Assembly: GCA_003008705.1 (NCBI GenBank)
Contig: PDUO01000012.1
Coordinates: forward strand, 386,870 to 450,869
Reading direction: 5' to 3'
Length of the DNA stretch: 64,000 bases
DNA from: Pezicula radicicola
Lineage: Eukaryota; Ascomycota; Leotiomycetes; Helotiales; Dermateaceae
Below, piece after piece: positions 1-12,100 of this stretch. Each line of letters opens with the position of its first letter. Positions within the stretch are counted from its first letter, which is position 1. The notes below the pieces were generated by a model, which had not been told where the DNA came from, made no database searches, and worked only from the letters and a program-made list of their open reading frames with translations. The translations under genes were made by a program, and so were the position numbers.

Positions 1-1098
1 ACCTGGACCAAATGGCCAAGCTTTCCAACAAGGCACCTCGCCGCAAGGTCGTCCTGGAGCCTCACCTAACCCTAGTGAACAGATGAAGCGTGGAACACCT
101 CATATGAGCAACGCAGGAGTGCCATCTCCTTTGCCTGAAGGCCAGTCTCGTGGATCGCCCGGCCAGATGGGTTTCATGCCAGGAGGTAATCAAATGGATC
201 CTAACATGAACCCTCAATTTAATGGTATGAATGGCATGAACATGGCCATGGCGAACGGAATGCGTCCTCCAAGTTCACATCCTGCTGGCTTCAATGGCCA
301 GATGAACCCGCAAATGCAAATGGCACGGCAGCAGCAAGCCCAAGCCCAGCAACAAGCTGGATGGCAAAACGGTGCCAACGGCCCTCAGATGATGCCACAA
401 CCCTCCCAAGGCCCACCTCAACAACAGGGCACGCCGCAACAACGAAATATGCCACCTCCGTCGGTCCCTGCAGCCCCGGCGACGGCGAATGGCCGAACCC
501 AGCCCTCATCTCCACAGCAAGGTGCTGCACCTCCAACTCCTTCTCAGGCGAATAAGGCCAACCCCAAGGGCAAAAAGGATGGAAACAAGGATACTAAACC
601 AAAGGTAACATTCTTTTTGCGAAATGGATATTTTTGTAGAAATGTTGACATTAATGACAGAAGGGGGGTAAAAAGGGACAAGCACCGACGCCAGCCGCTG
701 ACCCCGAGCCAGCAACTCCGACTCCAGCAACTCCTATTACTCCTGTACATCCAAAGAGCTTCAATGGCCAAAATGGTGCTGTGCAGCAACCGATGACCAA
801 CGGCCAGCCACCAGCTGCGACGACCGCGCCACCGCAACAACCCGATCCTCTAGGCGGAATGGGCGCCTTTGACAATTCTGGCGGGGTATGTGCACCAATC
901 TCTAAAGTTTATCTTTCTCAATCTAATACTGCACAGTTCGACCTCAACGGGTTCCAATTTGCAAATCCAAATGATGGCAACATGGACGTACTCCAGGACT
1001 TCGACTTCGACTCCTTCCTACACCAGGATGGAGAGGGTGTTGATAACTTTAGCTTCGACACTAATTTTATGGATCCGGGTGAGATTGGAGCGGATTGA
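1..1098 (+). CDS. somA: SomA/Flo8-like LisH transcriptional regulator, C-terminal part (5' partial)
   Basis: The reading frame is already open at base 2, so the gene starts outside the window. Visible exons are 2-604, 661-885 and 937-1098, with introns 605-660 (gtaaca...cag) and 886-936 (gtatgt...cag); the second intron is a multiple of three and open, so retention would keep the frame. The protein is low-complexity: rich in Gln, Pro, Met and Asn, then a Lys-rich patch, Pro/Thr repeats, and an acidic hydrophobic tail with the pattern LQDFDFDSFL near the stop. That tail and the Q/P-rich body match my memory of the C-terminus of fungal SomA/Som1/Flo8 proteins, which carry an N-terminal LisH domain (not visible here) and act in the nucleus downstream of cAMP-PKA in adhesion and development. 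The family call rests on composition and the tail only. The DFDFDSFL box could serve as an acidic activation segment (inference). Confidence 0.6.
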
Positions 1099-2455
1099 TC
1101 TTCGACTTTCCAAGTCAATGGATCAAAGCGAGAATGATCTCCAATTCATTAGGACAAGAATGACGAGCGAAGCAACTAAGCATCGAAACTCTAGTCTGGA
1201 GTCGATGCGAACCTTCGTAAATGTTGTCCACCCTCGGTTCATTTTGGCGTTTTCAAGCATACCTCTCGACGGCGTTTCAGCGGACCATACCATTCATATT
1301 TATGCGAAAAGATTCTCTCGGAAATACTCAAGGGTAGATGGGAGACGGCTTTCCGACGTTTCTCCAAAAAATTTCTTTGTTACATAAATCTCCACAGCGT
1401 TTCTTAGGACCCCGGATATGGGTCCATAGGCGGTCTCCGAATTTCTTTTTTATGTTTATGTTTTTACTGCAATATCGCAATGGACGAACATCCTAATACC
1501 TGCTCTTTTTACTGCCTCGCAGTGCGCTCGGCTTTTCAAGGGGCGGAAACGGCGTCTAGGTCACTTTTTTTTTTTTTTACCAAGTACTTCGTTTTACATT
1601 GTTCGCGTATTTTAAGGGCTTGGATAGGGGGTCCTGTGTACTTATCATATTAGGAGTGGAGCTATGGCCGATTGTAGGGACGAAGTAGAATACTGACTGC
1701 AATTGGAGTAAAGATTTGATGTTCAGTCTGGATTCATCAGTCCTTGTGTTGAGGGTTCGATGGATGACAGACGTAAGAAGTAAGTCTTAGCATACTTGCA
1801 TGGGATCTGCGCCCTTCAAGGCAAGAAGCTGCGGTGATGACTGCTTTCATGTGGAGTGGCTAGTACTTAACCAGAAAGGTCTGGCCAATGTATGCAGTTT
1901 GCGCGATGGCCCCTAATGCTCCGCGCCTGGCGCTTATTTCATCTTCTATTTCTTTTCTCACACACCTATGGCTTTCTATTCCCTTTTCCTTCCAATTATT
2001 CCGTCTCTCGCATCCTTCTTTCCCATCTAGTTCATCCCACTCTTAGGCGTCGTTCAAGCGGCACACTGCTTATCAATCAAAAGGTCTCATTAGTCTAGAA
2101 CTGAGCTTTTCTTTGCCACCTCGCCAATTTCCCCATCGCCCCTTTTCCTTTCGCGAAAATCTTGGGTGTGTGCTGTCCAGGTCATTTCATCCAAATATTG
2201 TATGAACATATCGTCACCTGTTTTTATCAAGAAGTATAGAAGATACTGTATGTTTTTCGCAACCATATCCCTCAATCGTTTGAGTCAAAAGCTGTAAACG
2301 AATGCTCGATTACACTCTCCCAGGTTACTAATGGCGACGTGACGAGGTTGCCGCCTTCACAGCCTGGACTGGAGCATGTCTAGAGAAAGCAACATGCATC
2401 ACCGTCTTAGTACATTGCAGGCTCTAACACAGGTGCTTTTAGACCTCGCTACATT
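1099..2455. other. Intergenic region between somA-like gene and MOSC gene
   Basis: No convincing gene. It holds the presumed 3' UTR of the somA-like gene, a long T-run near 1566-1579, and a pyrimidine-rich stretch around 1930-2040 that may be promoter or leader for the next gene. Short open frames here lack family resemblance and are read as chance. Confidence 0.6.
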
Positions 2456-4433
2456 ATGGCTGCCGTCATGCAACCCAGCCTTGATACCCCGTTTCATCGC
2501 GCCACTATCCGCGAACTGCGCACTGGCAAACTAAAGCCATATAAAGGCCTCTCTATCACCTCAGGCATCCTCAAAGAGCCACGCACCGATATGGTCTATG
2601 CCTCGTCAACTGGTCTCGAAAGTGATGAGCATGATCTTACGTTCCATGGCGGCGTCGATAAAGCTGTGCATCAATATTGCTCCCTTCAGTTCGTAAATAC
2701 GATTCATTTTCGTCCTATTTTGGTTACTTGAGGAACTGTAACATTATTCGAAATTTCTGTGCTCTCGAGATATGCGTTGCTACTCATAAACTATGTCTTA
2801 GTTCTCTCACTCTGTAAACCCTTTAGAAATAGCACTGCTAATACCAAAGTCCCGAACAGTTACCCAACCTGGCAAAGCGAATTCCCTGATAACGCTCGCC
2901 TATTCACAGTAGGAGGCTTCGGCGAAAATATTGTTAGTGAGGATATGAATGAACGCAATGTGTGTATCGGCGACACCATCCAGATTGGTGATGATAAGAA
3001 TGGCTGTGTTCTTCAAGTCAGCCTTCCACGCCAGCCGTGCTTCAAGCTGAATCATCGATTCGAGATCAAGGCTTTTGCCTCACAAACTTGGAAAAAGAGT
3101 CGTACAGGTTGGTACTATCGGGTGCTAAAGGAGGGATGGATGAAGAAGGGTGACGAAATTGTGCTTGTGGAGAGGAAGCATCCTAAATGGACAATAGAGC
3201 GCATTCAGGAATATCTGCATCGTAGTGGGAAAGGGGACGTGGAGGTGCTGAAGGAGCTACTGGCAGTGAGTTCATTACCTACTCGTTTTTGCTATGAGAA
3301 ATACTGATTTTAAGATTCCGGAATTTGGAGATGAGTGTAAGCGTCATGTGAGTTACTTTACGTTAGTTGAAAAGGCATTCATTGCCTCCCTACACATACT
3401 TACATGAACACAGTTTACACAACTCATCGCCAATGCCGAAAATGCCAATAAACCAAAGGAACCCGAAGTCTTCACGGATTTCAAAGTCGTGGATAAAACC
3501 AAGCAGACACGGAAAATCTCTTCATTCACTCTTGAATCCCTATCGCCTGTAGGAGACCCTAAAGACATTGACCCCGGCTGCCATGTTCGTCTTAAGCTTC
3601 CTAATGGTCTCATGAGATCATATTCTTTAGTCGGCGGTACTACGCATAAACTTATCTTGGGAATCCAACTCGAGACAAATAGTCGTGGTGGCTCGGAGTA
3701 TATGCATAACGGCTTAAAGGTCGGTGATACAATTGAGGTTAGCAAAATTACAGAGAGTGTGCCCATCGCTGGGGGAGCAAGTCATCATATCTTGGTGGCT
3801 GGTGGGATAGGAATCACGGCTTTTTTCCCTACGATGGCTATTTTTGACCAGATTAACTTCAACTACGAGCTCCACTATGCCGTTCGTTCAGCTCAGGATG
3901 TTCCTTTCAAAGACTTATTTGCAAAGATGGGTGATAAGTTGCACATTTACGACTCATCGAAGGGGGAGAGAATGAACATTAGGAAATTATTGAGAGACCG
4001 AAAATGGAACTCCCACGTTTATGTTTGCGGTCCTACACGGATGATGGACGAAACTCTTCTTGTTGCTAGAAGTGAGGGTATGAGCGAGGATGACATTCAT
4101 TGCGAAGCATTTCAGGGAGAGACGGGTGGTGATCCCTTTACATTCTCGCTCAAGGCCGAAGAAGAGACTCAAGAAAATAAGACTGGAGATGGGAAGAGTT
4201 TGAAGAGAATATTTACAGTTGGAGAAGATGAAACATTGTTACAGGTTATGAAGAAGGCCGGATTAGAGGTTGATAGTAGTTGTGAGGTTGGCAACTGTGG
4301 CAGTTGTCAGGTTAAGTGTGTTGGGGGACAGGTGGAGCATAGAGGAAGTGCTTTGAATGAGGAGCAAAAGAGTGATGGTGCTTTGTTGAGTTGTGTTAGT
4401 AGGGGTAAAGGACATATCGTTATTGATATTTAA
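2456..4433 (+). CDS. MOSC-domain protein fused to an FMN/NAD/[2Fe-2S] reductase module
   Basis: Exons 2456-2688, 2860-3265, 3315-3347 and 3414-4433 give 563 residues. Residues about 20-150 form a MOSC domain of YiiM type with the conserved PRQPCF motif (Cys138, expected molybdenum ligand), followed by a YiiM-like helical tail (about 170-205). The second half resembles phthalate-dioxygenase reductase: a flavin-binding RSYS motif (292-295), an NAD-binding loop AGGIGIT (353-359), the CGP motif (429-431) and a C-terminal plant-type [2Fe-2S] domain with Cys514, 519, 522 and 551. MOSC proteins of this class reduce N-hydroxylated compounds using separate electron carriers; here the carrier is attached, so a self-sufficient reductase is inferred. 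The first donor is chosen as gttcgt at 2689, because joining to 2860 restores the family pattern HQYCSLHYPTW; the nearby gtaaat donor at 2693 breaks it. The third exon has only 33 bases. The substrate cannot be read from sequence. Confidence 0.85.
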
Positions 4434-5547
4434 AATCGGGTTAGTCTGGCTTTCTTTAGGAATAGGCCGTAGTTTTTTGAGAGAGCTTCTACAGCAATGT
4501 ATACATTTTTCTGGACTCTTAAATATAGTGATGCAGCAGTGTCTAAATTCATTTTCCAGAAGGAGGTCTAGTATTTGTAAATCAAAACCAACCTAGCATA
4601 AAATGAAAAATTAGTATTTGAAATCACGTGTTTCATGTATACTTCCCTCCAAATAAGTTCTTCTCGTGTACTGTATCTCTACTTTGTAAAATAAACCCAA
4701 GTTCAAAAACCCCATCCTTACACCTTGAAAATATTACCCATGTAGTGTAACCAACAAGGTCTCAAGCCAAGAATGCACCTTGATGAATATGTACAGTACA
4801 GTACATATGCAGTTTCAGTCCCACGAGCACGAGTACCCAACAAAATATTTTAAGTGCTTACATAGATCGATCAACAGGTATAAAGCTACTGCAGGAACCC
4901 AAAAGTTCTAACGTTTCTTCTGGTGTTTTTTTCCTCTTTCTTGTCAGTTCGCATAAATCGACCCTTTTTTTTGTACTGTACCGTACAGATGTTGATGGAA
5001 AACTTCTGTAAGTGATAGAGGTTCCTTTACTGTCCCCGGGCTTGGTAGTATGTCATGTCATGTGATTAATGGAAGTCCCATTCCATTTGAGAGAGATCTT
5101 GAGCGAGTCAGGGGTTTGCAGATGCCAAGGTTCTTTGTATGTGTGATAGAGGGGATATCGGTTGTTAGTTGATTTTGGGTATGCCAACAAGTACTTATGA
5201 AATTTGGGATTTCTGGGAAAGTTCTCAATGCTTTTTATCTGTATGCCGAGTTCAGTTTCAGATCATATATACCTCCGTACATTTCCTAGCTTCTACTGCA
5301 TCTCATCGTCATCGTTATTATTTGTCGGTCCGTATTCCTCACCTTCCTTCCCGTTATCTCCTGTATCTCCTACCCGTTAACCACCATCACTACTCCACCA
5401 AAGTCTCGTATACTCACTCTCCTATGACCGGTAAGGAGGTACAAACGTTATCCCGCACACCGTTCATTCTCCACCACAATTAATAATTTCAATTCGAAGA
5501 AGTGCCTCACTTCGTAGTCAGCCTTCCCATTTTTCACTAGATAAAAC

Positions 5548-5618
5548 AATAAGTCCGAAAAACAAAAGGACTTAATGACATCACTGCACTAAAAGTAGTC
5601 ATTTTTTCGGACTTTATT
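5548..5618. repeat. Imperfect inverted repeat, AT-rich with GTCCGA core
   Basis: The left arm at 5548-5562 (aataagtccgaaaaa) is complementary to the right arm at 5603-5618 (tttttcggactttatt) with a single-base bulge, enclosing about 40 bases. It could fold as a long hairpin or be the remnant of a small non-autonomous element. No target-site duplication is obvious. Confidence 0.5.
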
Positions 5619-6088
5619 TGGATTGATTACAAGGTAGTCGGGGTCGGTCGAAATTCTTCGGCGGTGATGTTTCGGCTGTGCACAACTAAGCTAAGATAGC
5701 TTCAGGCGTAAGCAATTTGCATATTCGAAAACTTCACAGGACCAATACTGTACGCAGGTTTCTGTGACAACTGTACAGTACGAGGTAGAAAGTACTCGAA
5801 AGAAAGCTACAGTGAGTGCCGCTAGGCTAGAACGGCATTCCACGTTCAGGCCTTTAAATTTTTCTCTGAATTTGGGTGTCGTCGTTAGGAGTTAAGAGGT
5901 TATGAGCTGCAGTGGTCTGGGAGGGAAGCTTCAAGAGTGGATTTCTCTTTAGAGGGGCTTGAATTCATGCTTTTTTTGGTGGGGCGGACTTTTTGGAACT
6001 GTTTTGGTTTACTGTAGAGTCGAGGGGTATATATTATGGATATGATGGCTCCAATATTTTCTTCGAATCTTCAAAGCACTCTTACTAC

Positions 6089-6118
6089 TTCTACTGCTAC
6101 TACTACTACTACTACTAC
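6089..6118. repeat. Triplet microsatellite (tac/act)n
   Basis: A run of about seven clean act triplets preceded by degenerate copies lies 87-116 bases upstream of the dehydrogenase start codon, probably in the 5' leader or core promoter. Confidence 0.7.
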
Positions 6119-6204
6119 GAAAGCCTCAGCTTCTGCTGCTACGGATCGAATTCTCAGTATTAGTCGACATCTGAAAGACCAAGGAAGAGAAACAGAAAGA
6201 TAGG

Positions 6205-7465
6205 ATGGCTTCATACAAGTTTCAGGGTTGGTTGGGCTTGGATAAGGACGCTGATAAGGGAAATATGGTCTGGAAGGAGTATGAACCTAAGACTTGGACG
6301 GAGGATGATGTTGACATTAAGGTTACTCATTGTGGAATCTGTGGGAGTGATTTGCATACTCTGCGCAGTGGATGGGTATGTTCCTCCCCTCTCCTTCCTT
6401 CCCCTTCCCTCACCAAATATTTTTTCAATGGATAGAAGCTCGAAGACTGACAAGACTTGTGTATAACAGGGCCCAACCATCTACCCATGCTGCGTTGGTC
6501 ACGAAGTAGCAGGTACCGCTGTGAAGGTTGGAAAGAACGTTAAGCACATTGCTCTCGGTGACCGTTGCGGTGTCGGAGCACAATCAGGCTCCTGCCTTAA
6601 AGCCGACTGCTACGAATGTACGAATGGACTCGAGAACCACTGCCAGAACCAAAACGTCGGAACCTACAACGGCAAGTACTCAGACGGCTCCAAGTCTTAC
6701 GGTGGATACAGTGATTACTGCCGTGCACCTGGCCACTTCGTCCTCAAGATCCCAGACGAGATCTCTCTTGCTGAGGCAGCGCCTATGTTGTGTGGTGGTA
6801 TTACAACCTGGTGTCCTTTAAAAAAGAATGGTGCTGGTCCAGGGAAGCGAGTTGGTATTATTGGAATTGGAGGACTTGGGCATTTCGGCTTGCTCTGGGC
6901 TAAGGCTCTTGGTTGTGACAAGGTTGTCGCCATCTCGCGTACTAGTGCCAAGAAGGCTGATGCCGCTAAACTTGGTGCTGATGAGTTCATCGCTACTGAT
7001 GAGGATCCTGATTGGTCTAAGAAGGCTGCTTCGTCTCTTGATCTGATCGTTTGTACTGTTTCCAGCCCTAAGATGCCTCTCTCGCAGTACTTGCAACTTC
7101 TACGGACCAACGGCCAATTTATTCAAGTTGGTGCCCCCGAGGATAAGTTCCCGGCCTTCAGCGCTTTCGACGTTATTGGAAAGGCTCTGAAGTTTGGTGG
7201 CAGCATGTAAGTCAATCTTTCCCTGAGCCCTTATTCGGAGAGCAGTGAGAATTTGAGACGAATGCTAACTTCGTTTTGTAGGATTGGAGCTCCGCATGAG
7301 ATTGCAGAGATGTTGGAGTTTGCTGCCAAGAACAACATCCACCCTTGGATTGAGGAGATTCCATTGAAGGATGCGAACAAGGCTGTTGTTGATATGGATG
7401 CTGGTCATGCCAGGTACAGATATGTGCTCAGAAATGAGGCACATGCTAAGGAGCTGGGCTTGTAG
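6205..7465 (+). CDS. Zinc-dependent (NADP-type) alcohol dehydrogenase, cinnamyl-alcohol/ADH6-like
   Basis: Exons 6205-6375, 6470-7206 and 7282-7465 give 363 residues, the normal length for medium-chain zinc dehydrogenases. Catalytic zinc ligands are visible as Cys46 (in CGICGSD), His68-Glu69 (GHE) and Cys165; structural zinc ligands as Cys99, Cys104, Cys107 and Cys115, with the wider first spacing common in fungal members. The Rossmann glycine motif GIGGLG is at 189-194, followed by a strand ending in SRTS and KK, which suggests NADP(H) rather than NAD(H). The expected reaction is reversible reduction of aldehydes (aliphatic or aromatic) to alcohols in the cytosol, as in yeast Adh6. The second junction splits the Met codon (AT/G), giving GGSM-IGAPHE, which matches the family. 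It stands alone with no pathway neighbours, so the physiological substrate is unknown. Confidence 0.92.
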
Positions 7466-8084
7466 GTCTGGTTTTGTGATGTGTTATGATGTGCATGATG
7501 GAGATGGTGTATAGAGGTAGAAGGAAATATATGAGGTAGACAGATATCATAGATAAAGGAATACATTGGGCTTCAGGTTTTATAAGAGACAGCGCATGAC
7601 TATGCTAGTATCAAATGCGCTACAACGCCGAATGTGTACCATACGAATTGGCCTATAAGATATAATTTTGAATAGTTATATATTCAGACAAAAGAGATGG
7701 ACTTGAGTAGATCATTTGACTTGGGCAACTCAGTGAACTTGGGTAACTCCCTTGGTTAACTCCCTTGGTTTAGGCAACTCACTTCCCCTAAGCAGAATGA
7801 TGTCTTGTAAACCATGGTATTCGTACGGTTGGACTTTCCACTGTACCTATCTAACTTACTCCGTGACTTATGTGCTTTGTTTATTTAGTGCCTACCTAGA
7901 TAATGCAGGCCTTGTATGACTCTTCATGTTCCCGTCTTTTTGACGCTGCGACCCCGAGCACCCCTAGGTACCGAGGCAACGGCGACTAATATCGAACTCA
8001 ACAGACAGCCATAACTCATCCACAGATTCCAAGCATAGAACAGACCGCAGCTTCATCCCCAAAAGGTGCGGAAGCAGCACCATT

Positions 8085-8485
8085 CAACAAACCCCCATAG
8101 TCTCAGAACACTTACTCGCATTACCGCACTTGGTGATGTTCCACACTTTCTACTTGAAAGTTGTGCCTATCCTCTCGCAACCACAACATTCCTATCCAAT
8201 TACTTCTGGTGGTACGTTGTCGCAGCAAAGAGAAGACTCCTGCTTACCTACTTTCACCTCGCTCCAGGCTTTTCAACAAACCCTCACACTCTCTGAACAC
8301 TTGCTCACACTACCACACTTGATGATATTCCACGCTTTCCACTTGGAAGTTGCGCCCATCCGTTCGCAACTTCAACATTCCTATCCGATTACTTCTGCTG
8401 GTACGTTGTCGCAGCAAAAAATACTCAACTAAAGATTAAGACTCATGCTTACCTACATTCATCTTGCTCTAGGGGTTTCAACTAC
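8085..8485. repeat. Imperfect tandem duplication, period 189 bp
   Basis: Copy A starts at 8085 and copy B at 8274; a shared gtacgttgtcgcagcaaa word sits at 8212 and 8401, confirming the 189-bp period. Copy B carries an extra stretch of about 20 bases after that word, and the start of the unit (ttcaac) recurs near 8480. In the best-aligned part the differences are mostly transitions, with copy A holding A/T where B holds G/C. Confidence 0.8.
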
Positions 8486-8772
8486 AGCCACCGTCGCACA
8501 CGTTGTCTATTCATTATCTAGATTATACTTACCGAAATCGACGGGGTGAACGGCTTTATCAAATCATCACATAAGAGTATGCATCGCTGGCTTTCATCTT
8601 TGTAGCTTGTCGTTGTTGGGTCAGGCCCAGGGCGGTGGCGGGAACCTGCTGACTGAAATGTCGCGCAGGGAATTGATCATTGATTGATTATATTGATGAT
8701 GGTACGAAGGTATATTCACCAGGTTAATTGATTTGGTTTGGGTCTCAACTACACATTGAGGCGCATGCACGG

Positions 8773-8850
8773 ACCACCAAATCGCGCCCTGGATCCATGC
8801 CTGCTTGGTAAGGCGACAACGCTAACCGTTCAGCCATTAGATCGGCGCGC
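8773..8850 (-). pseudogene. tRNA-like relic
   Basis: On the minus strand there is a good A-box-like word (tggctgaacgg followed by ttag) able to form a D-arm, then a candidate anticodon arm around ttaccaa with only partial pairing, then a ccagg...tttgg stem where the T-arm would be. The B-box consensus ggttcgaancc is broken (ggcgcgattt), and the terminal arms do not pair cleanly. I read it as a degenerate tRNA or tRNA-derived element rather than a working gene. Confidence 0.3.
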
Positions 8851-9151
8851 ATATTCGACGAGGCTCTCATTCTTTTTAGGTGGTCAACACCACGCCCTCA
8901 TCCTTTGAGCGCATCACCATTCGACCACTTCAACCTGTTGTCGTAGACTCAGAGGCTTTATTCGAGTCTGTAGGTACGCTTAATGCTATCATTTTTGCAG
9001 TACTGAAGCCACCCAGTCTCCTGGGCGTCGCGCTCGCAGTAGAGCCACCTTCCGCTCCCCTTACCTACGACCTCGCGCCACAATATTTTCACCTCTCCCG
9101 CGAACCTGATCTGACTGTCTCGGTCTTCTCGCGAATTCATCGATCTTCAAG

Positions 9152-12100
9152 ATGGCCGAATATGAAGAAGGATACGAGTATGATAATGACTACGAGGAAG
9201 ATGATGCAGGAATCACAGCAGAGGACTGCTGGACGGTCATTTCTTCATTCTTCGAGGCAAAAGGTCTGGTGTCGCAACAACTAGACTCTTTCGATGAATT
9301 CGTTTCGACGACTATGCAAGAGCTGGTCGAAGAAAACTCGCAGCTCACCTTGGATCAGAATAATCCTCCTTCGTTGGACGACAATCCTATAGCTCTGCGG
9401 CGATATGAGATCAAGTTTGGCACTGTGTTGCTCTCGCGACCTGCCATGACTGAAGGCGATGGAAGTACACAAGTCATGTTGCCACAAGAAGCGCGATTGC
9501 GGAATCTTACATACTCGAGCCCGCTGTACCTGGAGATGACCAAGAAGGTCTCAGTGGCCGTGGAGCGCCAAGTTCCATTGAACGAGCTTGATGAGGAACA
9601 GGAGGAAGAGATGCGACGGACTGGTGAACATCCAACCAGATTGATCTGGGAGGAAGAAGATGGGCATACGATGGACGGAGAAAAAGTCGAGCCGACACCT
9701 GACCGAGTCTATATCGGAAAGCTGCCCATCATGCTGAAGTCAAAATACTGCATTTTGAAGGATCTTGACGAAGATGAGCTATACGCCTGGAATGAATGTC
9801 CGTTCGACCAAGGTGGATACTTTGTTATCAACGGCAGTGAAAAGGTTTTGATTGCACAGGAGAGAAGTGCTGCGAACATCGTGCAGGTGTTCAAGAAGCC
9901 TCCGCCCAGTGCAACCCCTTACATTGCCGAGATTCGAAGTGCTCTGGAGAAGGGCTCCCGACTCATCTCGTCAATGACTATCAAGCTTTACTCTAAGGGT
10001 GATGGGCAGAGAGGCGGTTTTGGCCAGACTATCAAGGGTACATTACCTTACATCAAGACCGATATTCCCATCGCGGTTGTGTTCAGAGCTCTGGGCGTTG
10101 TGTCTGATGAGGATATCCTCAATCATATCTGTTATGATCGCAGTGACACCCAGATGCTGGAAATGCTTAAGCCATGTATTGAAGAAGCATTCGTCATCCA
10201 AGATCGAGAAGTTGCCCTGGACTTTATTGGGAAGCGTGGAAATGGAACCAGCATGACTCGAGATAAGCGTGTCAAATATGCTAGGGATATCATGCAGAAG
10301 GAGCTTCTGCCCCATATTTCCCAGAAAGAGGGTAGTGAGACTAGAAAGGCGTTCTTCCTGGGTTATATGGTTCACAAGTTGCTCCAGTGCGCACTTGGTC
10401 GACGGGAGACCGATGACCGAGATCATTTTGGAAAGAAGCGTCTGGATCTTGCTGGTCCACTTCTGGCGAAGCTATTCCGCAGCTTGTTCAGACGTTTGAC
10501 TCAAGACGTTTACAAATACCTGCAACGCTGTGTGGAGAACAATCGCGAGTTTAATCTCACCCTTGGTGTTAAATCCACGACTTTGACGAATGGTCTGAAG
10601 TACTCTTTAGCTACAGGTAACTGGGGAGACCAGAAGAAGGCTGCAAGTTCAACTGCAGGTGTCTCTCAGGTGCTCAATCGATATACATTTTCTTCTACTC
10701 TTTCACATTTGCGACGTACTAATACACCTATCGGTCGAGATGGCAAGATCGCTAAGCCTCGCCAATTGCACAATACTCATTGGGGGTTGGTTTGCCCGGC
10801 CGAGACCCCAGAAGGACAGGCGTGTGGTCTTGTCAAGAACTTGTCGCTCATGTGTTATGTCACTGTCGGTACGCCCAGTGACCCTATCATCGAGTTCATG
10901 ATCCAGCGGAATATGGAAGTGCTGGAAGAATATGAGCCTTTGAGATCACCGAATGCTACCAAGGTCTTTGTTAACGGTGTCTGGGTCGGAGTACACAGAG
11001 ATCCTGGGCATCTGGTACAAAACGTCCAGCATCTTCGCAGAAGTCATATGATATCTCACGAAGTATCTTTGATTCGAGACATTCGAGACCGTGAATTTAA
11101 GATCTTTACGGATGCTGGCAGAGTGTGTCGACCGCTCTTTGTCATTGACAACAATCTCGACAGCCCAAATAAAGGCAATTTGATTCTTAGTAAGGAACAT
11201 ATCCGCCGGCTGGAGGAGGACCAGCTTATGGCTGGGAACATGGATCTGGAACAGAAAGAAGCTGCTGGCTACTTTGGGTTTCAAGGACTTATCAATAGTG
11301 GTGTGGTTGAATACGTAGATGCTGAAGAAGAAGAAACAATAATGATCGTGATGACGCCTGAGGATTTGGATATTTCTCGACAGTTGCAAGCTGGTTATCA
11401 GATAGCACCGGATGAGAGTGGGGATTTGAACAAGCGTGTGAAAGCACCTGTGAAACCGACAGCTCACATCTGGACTCATTGTGAGATTCATCCAAGTATG
11501 ATTCTGGGAATTTGCGCAAGCATTATTCCTTTCCCAGATCACAACCAGGTAAGCTTTATTGTACAACTGAATACTTATTTATCTAACAATTTTCTTAGTC
11601 CCCCCGTAATACTTACCAATCTGCTATGGGTAAACAGGCCATGGGAGTTTTCCTTACGAACTTCGATGTGCGTATGGACACTATGGCCAATATTCTTTAC
11701 TATCCACAGAAACCCCTTGCCACAACTAGGTCCATGGAGTTTCTTAAGTTCAGAGAACTGCCCGCTGGACAAAATGCTATTGTCGCTATTGCTTGTTATT
11801 CTGGATACAACCAAGAAGATTCGGTCATCATGAATCAGAGCAGTATCGATCGTGGGCTATTCCGATCCCTCTTCTACCGCGCCTACACAGACCAAGAGAA
11901 GCGTATTGGTATGAACGTTGTGGAACAGTTTGAGAAGCCTTTTAGGAGCGATACCCTGAAACTGAAGCATGGTACTTATGACAAGCTTGACGAAGACGGA
12001 ATTGTTGCTCCCGGCGTTCGTGTTTCCGGTGAAGATATCATCATTGGAAAGACTGCTCCTATTGCACCAGACGCTGAAGAATTAGGTCAACGCACAAAGG

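Larger units (their letters stand above)
4434..6204. other. Intergenic region upstream of alcohol dehydrogenase
   Basis: No gene recognised. It contains several GTACAGTAC-type words (4793-4805, about 4973-4988, 5772-5781), an imperfect inverted repeat at 5548-5618, a likely TATA-like stretch (tatatatta) near 6029-6037 and a tac/act triplet run at about 6089-6118 just before the dehydrogenase start. Confidence 0.6.
7466..9151. other. Intergenic region upstream of RPB2
   Basis: No gene recognised. It contains short repeated words (aactcccttggtt twice near 7745-7772), a decayed tandem duplication at 8085-8485 and a tRNA-like relic at about 8773-8850. The last 270 bases before the RPB2 start are open in one frame but show no family resemblance and are taken as promoter and leader. 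Confidence 0.6.

Noticed and set aside
869..1387. 172-residue frame overlapping the somA-like gene
   Set aside because: Out of frame with the conserved acidic tail; a shadow extending into the 3' UTR.
5169..5483. 104-residue open frame at 5169
   Set aside because: Low-complexity chance frame in pyrimidine-rich intergenic DNA, without start context or family.
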